Positions 1 through 8,130 of a stretch of 64,000 nucleotides of DNA are shown here, in pieces. The notes beneath the pieces were generated by a model. That model searched no databases, was not told where the DNA came from, and saw nothing but the letters and a program-made list of their open reading frames with translations. Numbering within the stretch: the first letter of the stretch is position 1; each line of letters starts with the position of its first letter. Where the stretch lies: contig CABUID010000006.1 of assembly GCA_902491575.1 (NCBI GenBank), forward strand, positions 1 to 64,000. Direction: 5' to 3'. The position numbers and the translations under genes were made by a program. This stretch comes from an uncultured Bacillota bacterium. GTDB taxonomy: Bacteria; Bacillota_I; Bacilli_A; RFN20; CAG-631.

Positions 1-18
1 AACTTTTTTAAGTCTCAT
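1..18 (-). CDS. 5' end of a truncated gene running off the window
   Basis: A minus-strand ATG at position 18 is followed by five sense codons (MRLKKV) before the window edge. A Shine-Dalgarno-like AAAGGAG lies at 37-31, about 12 bases upstream, which is rather far. The product cannot be identified from six residues. It would be divergent from the P-type ATPase gene. Confidence 0.35.
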
Positions 19-161
19 AATTTTTGTTTTCTCCTTTCAATAAGTACATATTATTCAAATCTTAAAACATAAAATCAAGTACCAAAAAGCATACTCAAGT
101 TTATTATATATAAATCAAAAACATTATTCAACATGAATTCTAAAAGAATTATTGATAATAT

Positions 162-214
162 TTTTTGTCTTTATTTTAACAATTTTTGTCTTTACTTTTT
201 TCTAAATTTTGTCA
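162..214. promoter_or_regulatory. Direct repeats TTTTTGTCTTTA upstream of the ATPase promoter
   Basis: The 12-mer TTTTTGTCTTTA occurs at 162-173 and again at 183-194, a 21-bp period (two helical turns). A degenerate third copy (TTTTGTCATTT) begins at 207. The repeats lie just upstream of the -35 element of the ATPase gene, a position typical of activator sites. No regulator is identifiable. The rest of the 19-325 interval is AT-rich and shows no further gene. Confidence 0.35.
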
Positions 215-258
215 TTTCAAACTAAAAAAAGACTAAATTTATTGAAATGATTTTTTGC

Positions 259-288
259 TTGTTAACATATCCTTTTTTTTGTTATACT
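259..288 (+). promoter_or_regulatory. Sigma-A-type promoter of the P-type ATPase gene
   Basis: TTGTTA at 259-264 and TATACT at 283-288 are separated by 18 bases. A strong ribosome binding site, AGGAGGG at 313-319, follows before the ATG at 326. Confidence 0.55.
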
Positions 289-307
289 AATATTTAGTAA
301 TATTAGT
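286..307. promoter_or_regulatory. Operator-like inverted repeat at the ATPase transcription start
   Basis: ACTAATATT (286-294), a 4-bp centre TAGT, and AATATTAGT (299-307) form a perfect 9-bp inverted repeat. It begins inside the -10 hexamer and covers the expected +1, the classical position for a repressor site. The regulator is unknown. Confidence 0.45.
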
Positions 308-325
308 TTTTTAGGAGGGAATCAT

Positions 326-3300
326 ATGAGCAAAAATCATAATAATATAAATGATAATCATGCTGATAATAAAGAAAATAATGAAAATACACTACTCGAT
401 GTCGATTCTATTTCTACGAAAAATATTGGTATGAAAACTCCAGACCCATCATCTCATAGTAATATCGCACAAATTCCTGATACAGATGAGATTGAGCAAA
501 GAAAAAGTCAATACGAAAAACAAGAAAAAAAGAAAAGATTAGGACTATATGAACGAAGGAAACAAGAGCATGATGAACTTGAACTTCTTGATACGCAAAT
601 TATTTCAAAAGATTTAATTGAGCAATCTTCAAGAAGTAATACAGCAGTTCGTTTTGAACCATCTACAGAATATGGATTAAATGAAGAGCAAGTTAATCAA
701 AGAATTCGTGAAGGATTAGTAAATGATAACCAAAAACAATACTCTAAAACTTACAAACAAATCTTTTTAAATAATATTTTTACTTTTTTTAATATTTTAT
801 GTATTTGTGTTGCTGCTGCATTAATCTATGTAAAAGAATACAAAAATTTAACTTTCATGGCAATTTTATTATGTAATACCATCATTGGAATTGTCCAAGA
901 AATAAAAGCTAAAAAAACTATCGATAAACTTTCAATTGTTACAGCCCCAACATCAACAGTTATAAGAGATGGCATTACAAAAGAAGTGCAAGTGAAAGAA
1001 CTCGTTTTAGACGATATTGTAAAATTTAAAACTGGAAAACAAATTTCTGCCGATTGTATCATTGTTGAAGGGGAAATTGATGTTAACGAATCATTATTAA
1101 CCGGTGAATCCGTCGCAGTTAAAAAAGGCCCTGGAGATACTTTATATGCTGGATCTTTTATTACAGCAGGTAACTGTTTTGCAAAAGTTAATCGGGTAGG
1201 ACAAGATTGTTATATCCAAAAACTTCAAGCAAAAGCAAAACGTTATACCAAACCAAAATCTGAATTATTACGTTCATTAAAAATTATCACAACATTTATT
1301 ACCGTTATTATTATTCCTTTAGGTTCCATTATGGCTTATCGAAATTATGAATCTGCAAAAGAAAATGTTCGCTCTGCTACGTTTGGTACTTCTGGTTCTT
1401 TAGTCGTCTATGGTGTTAATAATACCAGTGAATACGAAATTGGAAAATTAACTGATATTAAAGAGGCAGATGCAGAAGGATTAGATTATTCATACATAAT
1501 GTTAGATACTACAGGTTTTAATGGAAGTAATACCATTCCTTTGGTCAATCAAATCAAGATTTCATATGATAATAAAGCAAGTGGAAACATTTCTATATCT
1601 TCCATAAGAATCTATGAAGCTATACCAAGAGAAAGTGGGGAAGGTTTCAACCCTTCAGATACAGTTAGTGAAGAATGGACATTTAACCAAGATAATAAAG
1701 ATGATGCACTGCAATATCTTGTCAGTAAATATAGTAATGTAGATCGTTATTTAGATGGTACAATTAAATTAGATGAAACAGATGACTATATTATTACACA
1801 ATCTTTCGAGAAAAAAATGGATAAATTCTATATCCGTATTGCAGTACAATCAAGAGGATATGGCTTTGATAAAACCCCTGAAGAAGAATTGATTGTTAAA
1901 AACCAAATCATTCGTCAAACAATCACGAAAACAGCAGGCTCTTTAGTGGGAATGATTCCAGCAGGTTTATTTTTACTTGTTACCATTGCTTTAGCTTTAT
2001 CCGTAATCCGTTTAGCTAAATCAAAAACCCTTGTACAAGAACTCTATTGTATAGAAATGCTCGCTCGTGTAGATTGTATATGTTTAGATAAAACGGGGAC
2101 CATTACCGATGGAACTATGAAAGTTAAAGATATTATCGATATTGCTCCTATTGACCCTAAAGGTCCTACTATAGATACCATAATGGGGGCATTCATTGGC
2201 GCTTTAGATGATAACAATCTTACTTCGATTGCTTTACAAGAAAAATTCGGAGTTAACTTTGAATTTAAAAAAATAGCCACTGTTCCTTTTTCTAGTGCGC
2301 GCAAACTTTCTGCAGTTACATTTGAAGATATGGGTACTTATATATTAGGCGCTCCTGAATTTGTTTATCAGGGGAAATCCAAAAAAATCAATAATATTGT
2401 AACAAAAAAAGCTTCCATGGGTTATCGTGTTTTAATGTTAGCGAAATCAGATAAACCAATTGTTAACAATACGGTTCCTACTACTTGCTCTCCTTTAGCA
2501 TTAATTACTTTAGAAGATCATATCCGTGAAGAAGCTTATGATACGATTAAATGGTTCAAGGAAAATGGCGTTCAAGTGAAAGTTATATCCGGTGATAATC
2601 CTGCAACTGTAGCAGAAATCGCTGGTAAAGTTGGGATAGAAGGAGCTTCTGATTATATATCTTTAGATGGTCTTTCACCTCAAGAAGTCGAAACAATTGC
2701 TAATGAATATACTGTATTTGGTCGTGTTTCACCTGATCAAAAAGCAATACTTGTGCGAACTTTAAAACGTCATGGAAAAACTGTAGCTATGACAGGCGAT
2801 GGTGTGAATGATATCTTAGCGATGAAAGAATCGGATTGTTCTGTTGCAATGGCTAGTGGTTCAGATGCTGCAAGAAATGTCGCACATCTTGTATTATTAG
2901 ATTCAAATTTTGCCAACATGCCAAAAGTAGTCATGGAGGGTCGTAGAGTCATTAATAACATTCAACAAAGTGCCTCTTTATATTTAATGAAAACTTTGTT
3001 TGTAATGATTATTACCTTCTTATCGATTATTGCTAAAAACATATTCCGTGCCGGTTATCCATTTGAACCAATTCAATTCATGTTACTTGAATTTTTCGTT
3101 ATTGGTGCTCCATCAACCATTTTAGCTATTCAGCCAAACAAAGAAAAAATACGAGGAAGTTTTATTGGAAACATTATATCAAGTTGTATCGTACAAGCCC
3201 TTTGTCTAATCATAACCGTTGTATTCATTTATTTAATGAGCACAAAAAATATTGATGGTTTAGACTTGTCGAATTATACAGAAGTCAATTCAATTTGTGT

Positions 3301-3604
3301 CATTGCAATCACTTATGTAGGAGTTATTATTTTATTTAATTTATGTCGTCCTTTCAATACTTTGCGCTTAATTGTTTGTATTTCATCTTTATTATTTATT
3401 ACGTTGGCCTTATTCATTCCAGAAATTGCCTCTATTCTTGGTGTTTCTTACCAATTTAATGATTTAAATCTAACAAACCGATTATTTACTATTTGCGTAA
3501 TTTTAGCAATTTTGCCAATAGAAAGGGCTCTTTCAGATGCTATAAGATTATTTAAAAATAAAGGAAAAACAGATAGTGATACTATCGATAACCAAAGATT
3601 GTAA
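326..3604 (+). CDS. P-type cation-transporting ATPase (CtpE-like) with a large M3-M4 insertion
   Basis: This is an ATP-driven membrane cation pump. Visible hallmarks are the actuator motif TGES at residues 259-262, the phosphorylation motif DKTGT starting at D588, and the hinge motif TGDGVND at 823-829, followed by a C-terminal block of hydrophobic helices. The first ~110 residues are a charged, Lys/Glu-rich cytoplasmic extension. Residues about 342-533, between the third helix (ending IIIPLGSIMAY) and the fourth (starting AGSLVGMIPAG), form a polar, beta-rich segment of about 190 residues that should face outside; in the family this loop is normally very short. The local sequence around M4 and the phosphorylation site (LVQELYCIEMLARVDCICLDK) resembles the CtpE/YoaB group, in which calcium has been proposed as substrate, but the ion here cannot be assigned. 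It is monocistronic, with its own promoter and terminator. Confidence 0.93.
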   Translation: MSKNHNNINDNHADNKENNENTLLDVDSISTKNIGMKTPDPSSHSNIAQIPDTDEIEQRKSQYEKQEKKKRLGLYERRKQEHDELELLDTQIISKDLIEQSSRSNTAVRFEPSTEYGLNEEQVNQRIREGLVNDNQKQYSKTYKQIFLNNIFTFFNILCICVAAALIYVKEYKNLTFMAILLCNTIIGIVQEIKAKKTIDKLSIVTAPTSTVIRDGITKEVQVKELVLDDIVKFKTGKQISADCIIVEGEIDVNESLLTGESVAVKKGPGDTLYAGSFITAGNCFAKVNRVGQDCYIQKLQAKAKRYTKPKSELLRSLKIITTFITVIIIPLGSIMAYRNYESAKENVRSATFGTSGSLVVYGVNNTSEYEIGKLTDIKEADAEGLDYSYIMLDTTGFNGSNTIPLVNQIKISYDNKASGNISISSIRIYEAIPRESGEGFNPSDTVSEEWTFNQDNKDDALQYLVSKYSNVDRYLDGTIKLDETDDYIITQSFEKKMDKFYIRIAVQSRGYGFDKTPEEELIVKNQIIRQTITKTAGSLVGMIPAGLFLLVTIALALSVIRLAKSKTLVQELYCIEMLARVDCICLDKTGTITDGTMKVKDIIDIAPIDPKGPTIDTIMGAFIGALDDNNLTSIALQEKFGVNFEFKKIATVPFSSARKLSAVTFEDMGTYILGAPEFVYQGKSKKINNIVTKKASMGYRVLMLAKSDKPIVNNTVPTTCSPLALITLEDHIREEAYDTIKWFKENGVQVKVISGDNPATVAEIAGKVGIEGASDYISLDGLSPQEVETIANEYTVFGRVSPDQKAILVRTLKRHGKTVAMTGDGVNDILAMKESDCSVAMASGSDAARNVAHLVLLDSNFANMPKVVMEGRRVINNIQQSASLYLMKTLFVMIITFLSIIAKNIFRAGYPFEPIQFMLLEFFVIGAPSTILAIQPNKEKIRGSFIGNIISSCIVQALCLIITVVFIYLMSTKNIDGLDLSNYTEVNSICVIAITYVGVIILFNLCRPFNTLRLIVCISSLLFITLALFIPEIASILGVSYQFNDLNLTNRLFTICVILAILPIERALSDAIRLFKNKGKTDSDTIDNQRL

Positions 3605-3630
3605 GCAAAATGTGCTTACAATCTTTTTTT
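3596..3630 (+). terminator. Rho-independent terminator of the ATPase gene
   Basis: AGATTGTAAGC (3596-3606) pairs perfectly with GCTTACAATCT (3614-3624) and is followed by a run of T. The stem overlaps the stop codon of the ATPase gene. Confidence 0.9.
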
Positions 3631-3676
3631 ACGATTAAAAATATATTATAATAGAATTGATTTTGGGGGAATACTT

Positions 3677-5497
3677 ATGAAAAAATGCTATAATATACTC
3701 ATTGCTTTACTTTCTATTTCTATATTAACTAGTTGTAATCACAACCTTTCAAACAGCAATTCTGTTAGTCCATCAAGTCCTAATGATTCTTCTACAACTA
3801 GTGAAAATTCATCTAGCAGCGATTTTAATAACTCTTCAAGTTCTATTAACTCTTCAAATAGTGATGAACAACAAAAAGAAGAAAAAACTTTTACTTTAAC
3901 TAGTGATAATTTCAACAAATTTGATGGAATTACATTATCTAATGTTATTGAAAATACATCTTACCCTGATGAATTTACTTTTAATAGTAATGGATATCTT
4001 ACAACTTCTGCCATTACTGAAATTACTCAAATCACAGCCCATATTTTTGGCACTTATGACAACATGAAGATGTATGAAGGTATTTCTTCTACTACTAATG
4101 CCATTACAGCAACTACAAAAGAAAGCAGTGATGGGAAATCAATTTATTATACTTACTCTTTTTCTAAACCAACAGATAGTTTTTATTTTCTAAATTCATC
4201 TACTTATCGTGTTCATTTATACTCTATTGAAATTACCTATACAGGTATAAACAACTTAAAACAATCCGAAACGCCAACACCAGATCCTACTCCTATTCAA
4301 CCTGATGAAAATGGTTGGACAAATACTGATTTTGGAAATTACTACTCGTCTTTAAATCTTTCTTTAAATGGTAACCAATTATTAAATGACTTGAGAAGTA
4401 TCAATAATTCCAAGAAAACAAAAAATATTGGCTATAGTAACATGTGGAATTATTATGATAAAACCGATTATGATCCGAATAATTCAAGCAGGTATCTTGC
4501 CTTTTATCGAGGGACTTCTGCTTCTCGTTCCGAAATGAACAAAGAACATGTATGGCCAAACTCAAGAGGTGGAAATCTTGTTGAAGGGGATATTCATATG
4601 CCACGTCCAACATTAACGAGTGATAACTCAGGAAGAGGTAATTCATTCTATGTAGAAGGGAAAAATAGTACTTCTGCTGGTTGGGATCCTAAAGCAGCTG
4701 GTATGGATGAACAATATCGTGGACAAGCTGCACGCATTATATTTTATTGCGTAGTAGCAAATAGTCAATTAAGTTTAGTCGATAAAGATAATGATAGTAC
4801 TGGAAATAAAACCATGGGAAAACTATCCGATTTATTAAAATGGAATTTACAATATAGCGTAAGTGAAAGTGAATTAAGAAGAAATAATGGAGCAGAGGAA
4901 GTTCAAGGAAATAGAAATCCATTCATCGATAATCCAAGTTTTGCTTGTTCTATATTTGGTTCTACAAACGAAACCACTAAAAACATTTGTGCTGGACAAA
5001 TTTCTCCTATTGACCCTACACCAACACCTGATCCTACTCCTACTCCTGATCCAGATGATGATAACAAAATTTCTTTAACAGTGAATACTTTAAATCTTCC
5101 CGCACAAAATTATACAAGTTCAACAGCAATAGTAAATTCGGTACCTTTTGAATTTATTCAACTTGGTAATTATGGTAATGGCATTCAAATGAGAGATAAG
5201 GCAGATAAAGGTACATCTATACTTTATAATACTTCAGAATTTTCAAGTGGAATTAGTAAAATAACTTTAGAATATTCATCAACCCAAGATGTTTTATATA
5301 GCAATAATGATGCCGTCATTTTCCGTTTTGGTAATGATAGTAATATTAATTCTTACACTACAACATTATCTACTATTGCAGGTACTAAAACTTATACTAT
5401 TACACCTGATGTGAATACATATACTTATTTCAAACTAGAACATGATTGTAATTATAGTTTCTATTGGAATTCGATAACCATTTATCTAGCAGAATAA
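3677..5497 (+). CDS. Secreted endonuclease I family lipoprotein with flanking beta domains
   Basis: The N-terminal signal sequence ends in a lipobox (LTSC), so the protein should be a surface lipoprotein. A Ser/Asn-rich linker of about 40 residues follows. Residues ~70-190 form a beta-rich module; the centre (~215-440) is an endonuclease I/NucM (Bsn-type) domain with the signature EHVWPNSRGG at 290-299, where His291 is the expected catalytic residue and Asn295 a likely metal ligand. A Thr-Pro-Asp repeat linker (TPTPDPTPTPDP) leads to a second beta-sandwich-like module of about 130 residues. Secreted enzymes of this family degrade extracellular DNA or RNA, probably here for nutrient scavenging. 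The two flanking modules look alike in composition and may bind a surface ligand (inference). The gene is monocistronic between two terminators. Confidence 0.85.
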   Translation: MKKCYNILIALLSISILTSCNHNLSNSNSVSPSSPNDSSTTSENSSSSDFNNSSSSINSSNSDEQQKEEKTFTLTSDNFNKFDGITLSNVIENTSYPDEFTFNSNGYLTTSAITEITQITAHIFGTYDNMKMYEGISSTTNAITATTKESSDGKSIYYTYSFSKPTDSFYFLNSSTYRVHLYSIEITYTGINNLKQSETPTPDPTPIQPDENGWTNTDFGNYYSSLNLSLNGNQLLNDLRSINNSKKTKNIGYSNMWNYYDKTDYDPNNSSRYLAFYRGTSASRSEMNKEHVWPNSRGGNLVEGDIHMPRPTLTSDNSGRGNSFYVEGKNSTSAGWDPKAAGMDEQYRGQAARIIFYCVVANSQLSLVDKDNDSTGNKTMGKLSDLLKWNLQYSVSESELRRNNGAEEVQGNRNPFIDNPSFACSIFGSTNETTKNICAGQISPIDPTPTPDPTPTPDPDDDNKISLTVNTLNLPAQNYTSSTAIVNSVPFEFIQLGNYGNGIQMRDKADKGTSILYNTSEFSSGISKITLEYSSTQDVLYSNNDAVIFRFGNDSNINSYTTTLSTIAGTKTYTITPDVNTYTYFKLEHDCNYSFYWNSITIYLAE

Positions 5498-5507
5498 GCC
5501 AAATATT

Positions 5508-5546
5508 AAGAATAACTTGACATTTTATGAAGTTATTCTTTTTTTA
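5508..5546 (+). terminator. Rho-independent terminator after the nuclease gene
   Basis: AAGAATAACT (5508-5517) pairs with AGTTATTCTT (5531-5540) across a 13-base loop and is followed by a T run. Confidence 0.85.
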
Positions 5547-5604
5547 TTGAAATGTTTCTCTTACTTCGTTAAAATAACATTAATAAAATCAAAGGAGATA
5601 CTAT

Positions 5605-7230
5605 ATGTTATTAAATAAAAAAAACTATTTTGAAGATTTAGGGTATATGGTGGATTGTTCTAGAGGTGCTGTTCCAAAAATTTCCAGTTTAAAAAAATTA
5701 GTCGATATTCTTAGTTCTTTTGGTTACAACTACTTGATGTTATACACAGAAGACACTTATGAATTAGATGGAGAACCTTACTTTGGCTATATGCGAGGAA
5801 GATATTCAAAACAAGAAATCAAAGAACTTGATTTGTATTGCCAAGAAAAAGGAATGGAATTAAGAGCTTGTATCCAGACGTTAGCACATTTAGGTCGTCT
5901 AAAAAGACACTCTTCTTATACATCTTTGTTTGAAATAGATAATATTTTAACTGTCAAAGATGAAAAAGTTTATGCTTTCATTGATAAAATGCTTTCCGGA
6001 ATATCTAAATTATTTACTAGTAAAAAAGTACACATTGGAATGGATGAAGCCTGGGCATTAGGAAGAGGAAAATTTCTTGATCAAAACGGAATTGTTCCTA
6101 AAACACAAATTATGTCCTATCATTTAGAAAGAGTAGCTAAAATTGCTGCATCTTATGGTTTAGAATGTGATATTTGGGCAGATATGCTATGTGAAGCTTA
6201 TAATGAATGTGAAGATAAACAAAATTTTAAATTGGATATTCCTTCTAATATTACACCAATTATTTGGAGATATTGGGTAAAAAGTAAAGAAGCAAGTACA
6301 GAAGAATTTGAACTTTATCAAAAAATCACAAAAAACAAAATGGGATATGCTGGTGGTGCACAAAAATGGAATGGATTTGTCCCTGAAAACACTTACTCCT
6401 TCTTAGCTTTAAAAGAGCAAATTGAAAGTTGCATACAATTCAACGTTAAACGTTATTTAGTTACAGCTTGGGCAGATGGTGCTGCCGATGCTAGTTTATT
6501 TTCAACACTGCCTGCTATCTTTTATGCTTCTTTATTAGCTCACCAGTTGCCTTTAGACATTAAAGCAAAACAATATTTTAAAGAAGTAACTGGAATGGCA
6601 TTCCATTCATTTATGAAAATAGATGCATTAAGTCGATTAGACTCAGCAAAAGACGAACACTGTTTTAATAATTTATCCTTTATCTATTTATACAATGATC
6701 TTTTCCAAGGACTATATGATGAAGCTGTATTAGAAAACAGCCAAAAACTATTCCATAATATTGCCTTATCTTTAAAGAAAAATATAACTCATCCGCAATA
6801 TGGTTATTTGTTTTTACCTTTATATGATTTAGCTAAAATTGATGAAGTAAAAGCTTCTTTAGGCAAAGAAATTTACCAACATTATCAGGAAAAAGACATT
6901 CTATCTTTGAAAAAAGACATCCGTAAAACAAAACGTGTGCTTTTACTACTTGAAAAATTTATGGAAGATTATGAAGTTCAATGGCACGTTGAAAATAAAT
7001 CATTTGGATTTGAAAAACAAATTATTCGTTTAGGGGGTTTAAAAGAAAGATTACACTATGTTATTCGCCAATTAAACCGTTATGTTCATAAAAAAATCGA
7101 TTCTATCGAAGAATTAGAAGAAGAACATTTAAAAATCTCTTCAAATTATTGGGATCATGATAATCCAAAAAATAGTAGTCATCATAACTACCGTGAAATT
7201 GTTTCTAGTGGATCTTTATTAGATATTTAA
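5605..7230 (+). CDS. GH20 family beta-N-acetylhexosaminidase (GcnA-like)
   Basis: This is a predicted cytoplasmic exo-glycosidase removing terminal GlcNAc or GalNAc. It has no signal peptide. The sequence HIGMDEAWALGRGKFLD contains the adjacent Asp147-Glu148 pair typical of GH20 substrate-assisted catalysis (Asp orients the acetamido group, Glu is the acid/base) and resembles the streptococcal GcnA type. Other TIM-barrel landmarks include DIWADML and YLVTAWADGAADASLF. The last ~200 residues are helical. A ribosome binding site (AAAGGAG) precedes the ATG. Exact substrate specificity cannot be told from sequence. It stands alone between terminators, and its activity fits the AGE epimerase (60.2 kb) in amino-sugar use (inference). 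Confidence 0.85.
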   Translation: MLLNKKNYFEDLGYMVDCSRGAVPKISSLKKLVDILSSFGYNYLMLYTEDTYELDGEPYFGYMRGRYSKQEIKELDLYCQEKGMELRACIQTLAHLGRLKRHSSYTSLFEIDNILTVKDEKVYAFIDKMLSGISKLFTSKKVHIGMDEAWALGRGKFLDQNGIVPKTQIMSYHLERVAKIAASYGLECDIWADMLCEAYNECEDKQNFKLDIPSNITPIIWRYWVKSKEASTEEFELYQKITKNKMGYAGGAQKWNGFVPENTYSFLALKEQIESCIQFNVKRYLVTAWADGAADASLFSTLPAIFYASLLAHQLPLDIKAKQYFKEVTGMAFHSFMKIDALSRLDSAKDEHCFNNLSFIYLYNDLFQGLYDEAVLENSQKLFHNIALSLKKNITHPQYGYLFLPLYDLAKIDEVKASLGKEIYQHYQEKDILSLKKDIRKTKRVLLLLEKFMEDYEVQWHVENKSFGFEKQIIRLGGLKERLHYVIRQLNRYVHKKIDSIEELEEEHLKISSNYWDHDNPKNSSHHNYREIVSSGSLLDI

Positions 7231-7260
7231 AAAATCTCTGGATTAACGTCCAGAGATTTT
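7231..7260. terminator. Bidirectional terminator between the GH20 and SDR genes
   Basis: AAAATCTCTGG (7231-7241) and CCAGAGATTTT (7250-7260) are perfectly complementary around an 8-base loop. A/T tracts on both sides suit termination of the two convergent genes. Confidence 0.88.
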
Positions 7261-7261
7261 T

Positions 7262-8050
7262 CTATCTTTTTAATAAAAATTTAATGATTGCACATTGACA
7301 TCTTTTAGGTAAAATATTTAACAAAACTAAACCCATATTATGGTGGATATTATATATATATTTAGGATATTTTTTTAAAGAAATTTTATAAATTTTTTTT
7401 GCTAAAAGAGAAGGGGACATAGGCTTTCCCATAAATTTTTGGATTAAATGCAAAAAATGTTTTGATTCTTCTTGATAAAGTTTGGTTTCTTGACATAATT
7501 TTGTTGTTTCAATTAAAGAGCCATCGCATAAGGAGGTTTGAACAGCGCCCGGACGGATAGTGATCACCTTTTGATTTTTTAAATTTAATTCCTGTCTTAA
7601 AGATTGACTATAACAATCTAATGCTGTTTTGCTAATATGATAAATGCCATTAAAAGGCATAGGATCTAAATTAGCCACTTCACTTGTTGTTATGACAATT
7701 CTACCCTTTTCATCAAGCAAATCGTAAAAAATTTTGTTTACCAATATCGTTCCTAACAAATTAATTTCTAATAATCTACGTATATTTTCATAATTTTCCT
7801 CAATTAAAGAACCCATCCTATGAATTCCTGCAAAATTTAAAATAGCATCCAATCGTATATTATCTTTTTTAATTTGCTCTTTAATCATTAAAAGTTGCTT
7901 TTCTTGAGTAATATCACCCTGATAAGAAATTATTTTACGATTTGTACTTTTTTGAATATCTATTCCATAAACTTTATGCCCCTGCTTAATAAAAATCTCT
8001 GCAACTTCTTTGCCTATTCCATTAGCTATTCCCGTTATTAATAATACCAT
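7262..8050 (-). CDS. Short-chain dehydrogenase/reductase (SDR)
   Basis: This is a classical SDR oxidoreductase of 262 residues. The nucleotide-binding motif TGIANGIG is at residues 6-13. The NNAG-type motif appears as NFAG (72-75). The catalytic residues are Ser123 (in TTS), Tyr137 and Lys141 (YHISK). The acidic-residue position after beta-2 reads GIDIQKS, which suggests NAD(H) rather than NADP(H) (inference). The substrate is unknown. It ends in a TAG stop inside the bidirectional terminator region and lies 80 bases downstream of the FAD-Rieske gene on the same strand, so the two may be cotranscribed. Confidence 0.9.
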   Translation of the reverse strand: MVLLITGIANGIGKEVAEIFIKQGHKVYGIDIQKSTNRKIISYQGDITQEKQLLMIKEQIKKDNIRLDAILNFAGIHRMGSLIEENYENIRRLLEINLLGTILVNKIFYDLLDEKGRIVITTSEVANLDPMPFNGIYHISKTALDCYSQSLRQELNLKNQKVITIRPGAVQTSLCDGSLIETTKLCQETKLYQEESKHFLHLIQKFMGKPMSPSLLAKKIYKISLKKYPKYIYNIHHNMGLVLLNILPKRCQCAIIKFLLKR

Positions 8051-8130
8051 GACCTATTCCTCTAATCATTTATTATAACGATGAAAAGAAAAACTTGCAA
8101 CTCTTTCAAAAACTTTATGGAATTAAAAAA

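Noticed and set aside
826..1062. Minus-strand open frame inside the P-type ATPase gene (and similar frames at 2044-2304, 2770-2961, 4401-4646, 23490-23756, 48965-49216)
   Set aside because: Each lies wholly inside a well-supported gene, lacks a ribosome binding site and resembles no protein family; they are shadows of AT-rich coding DNA.
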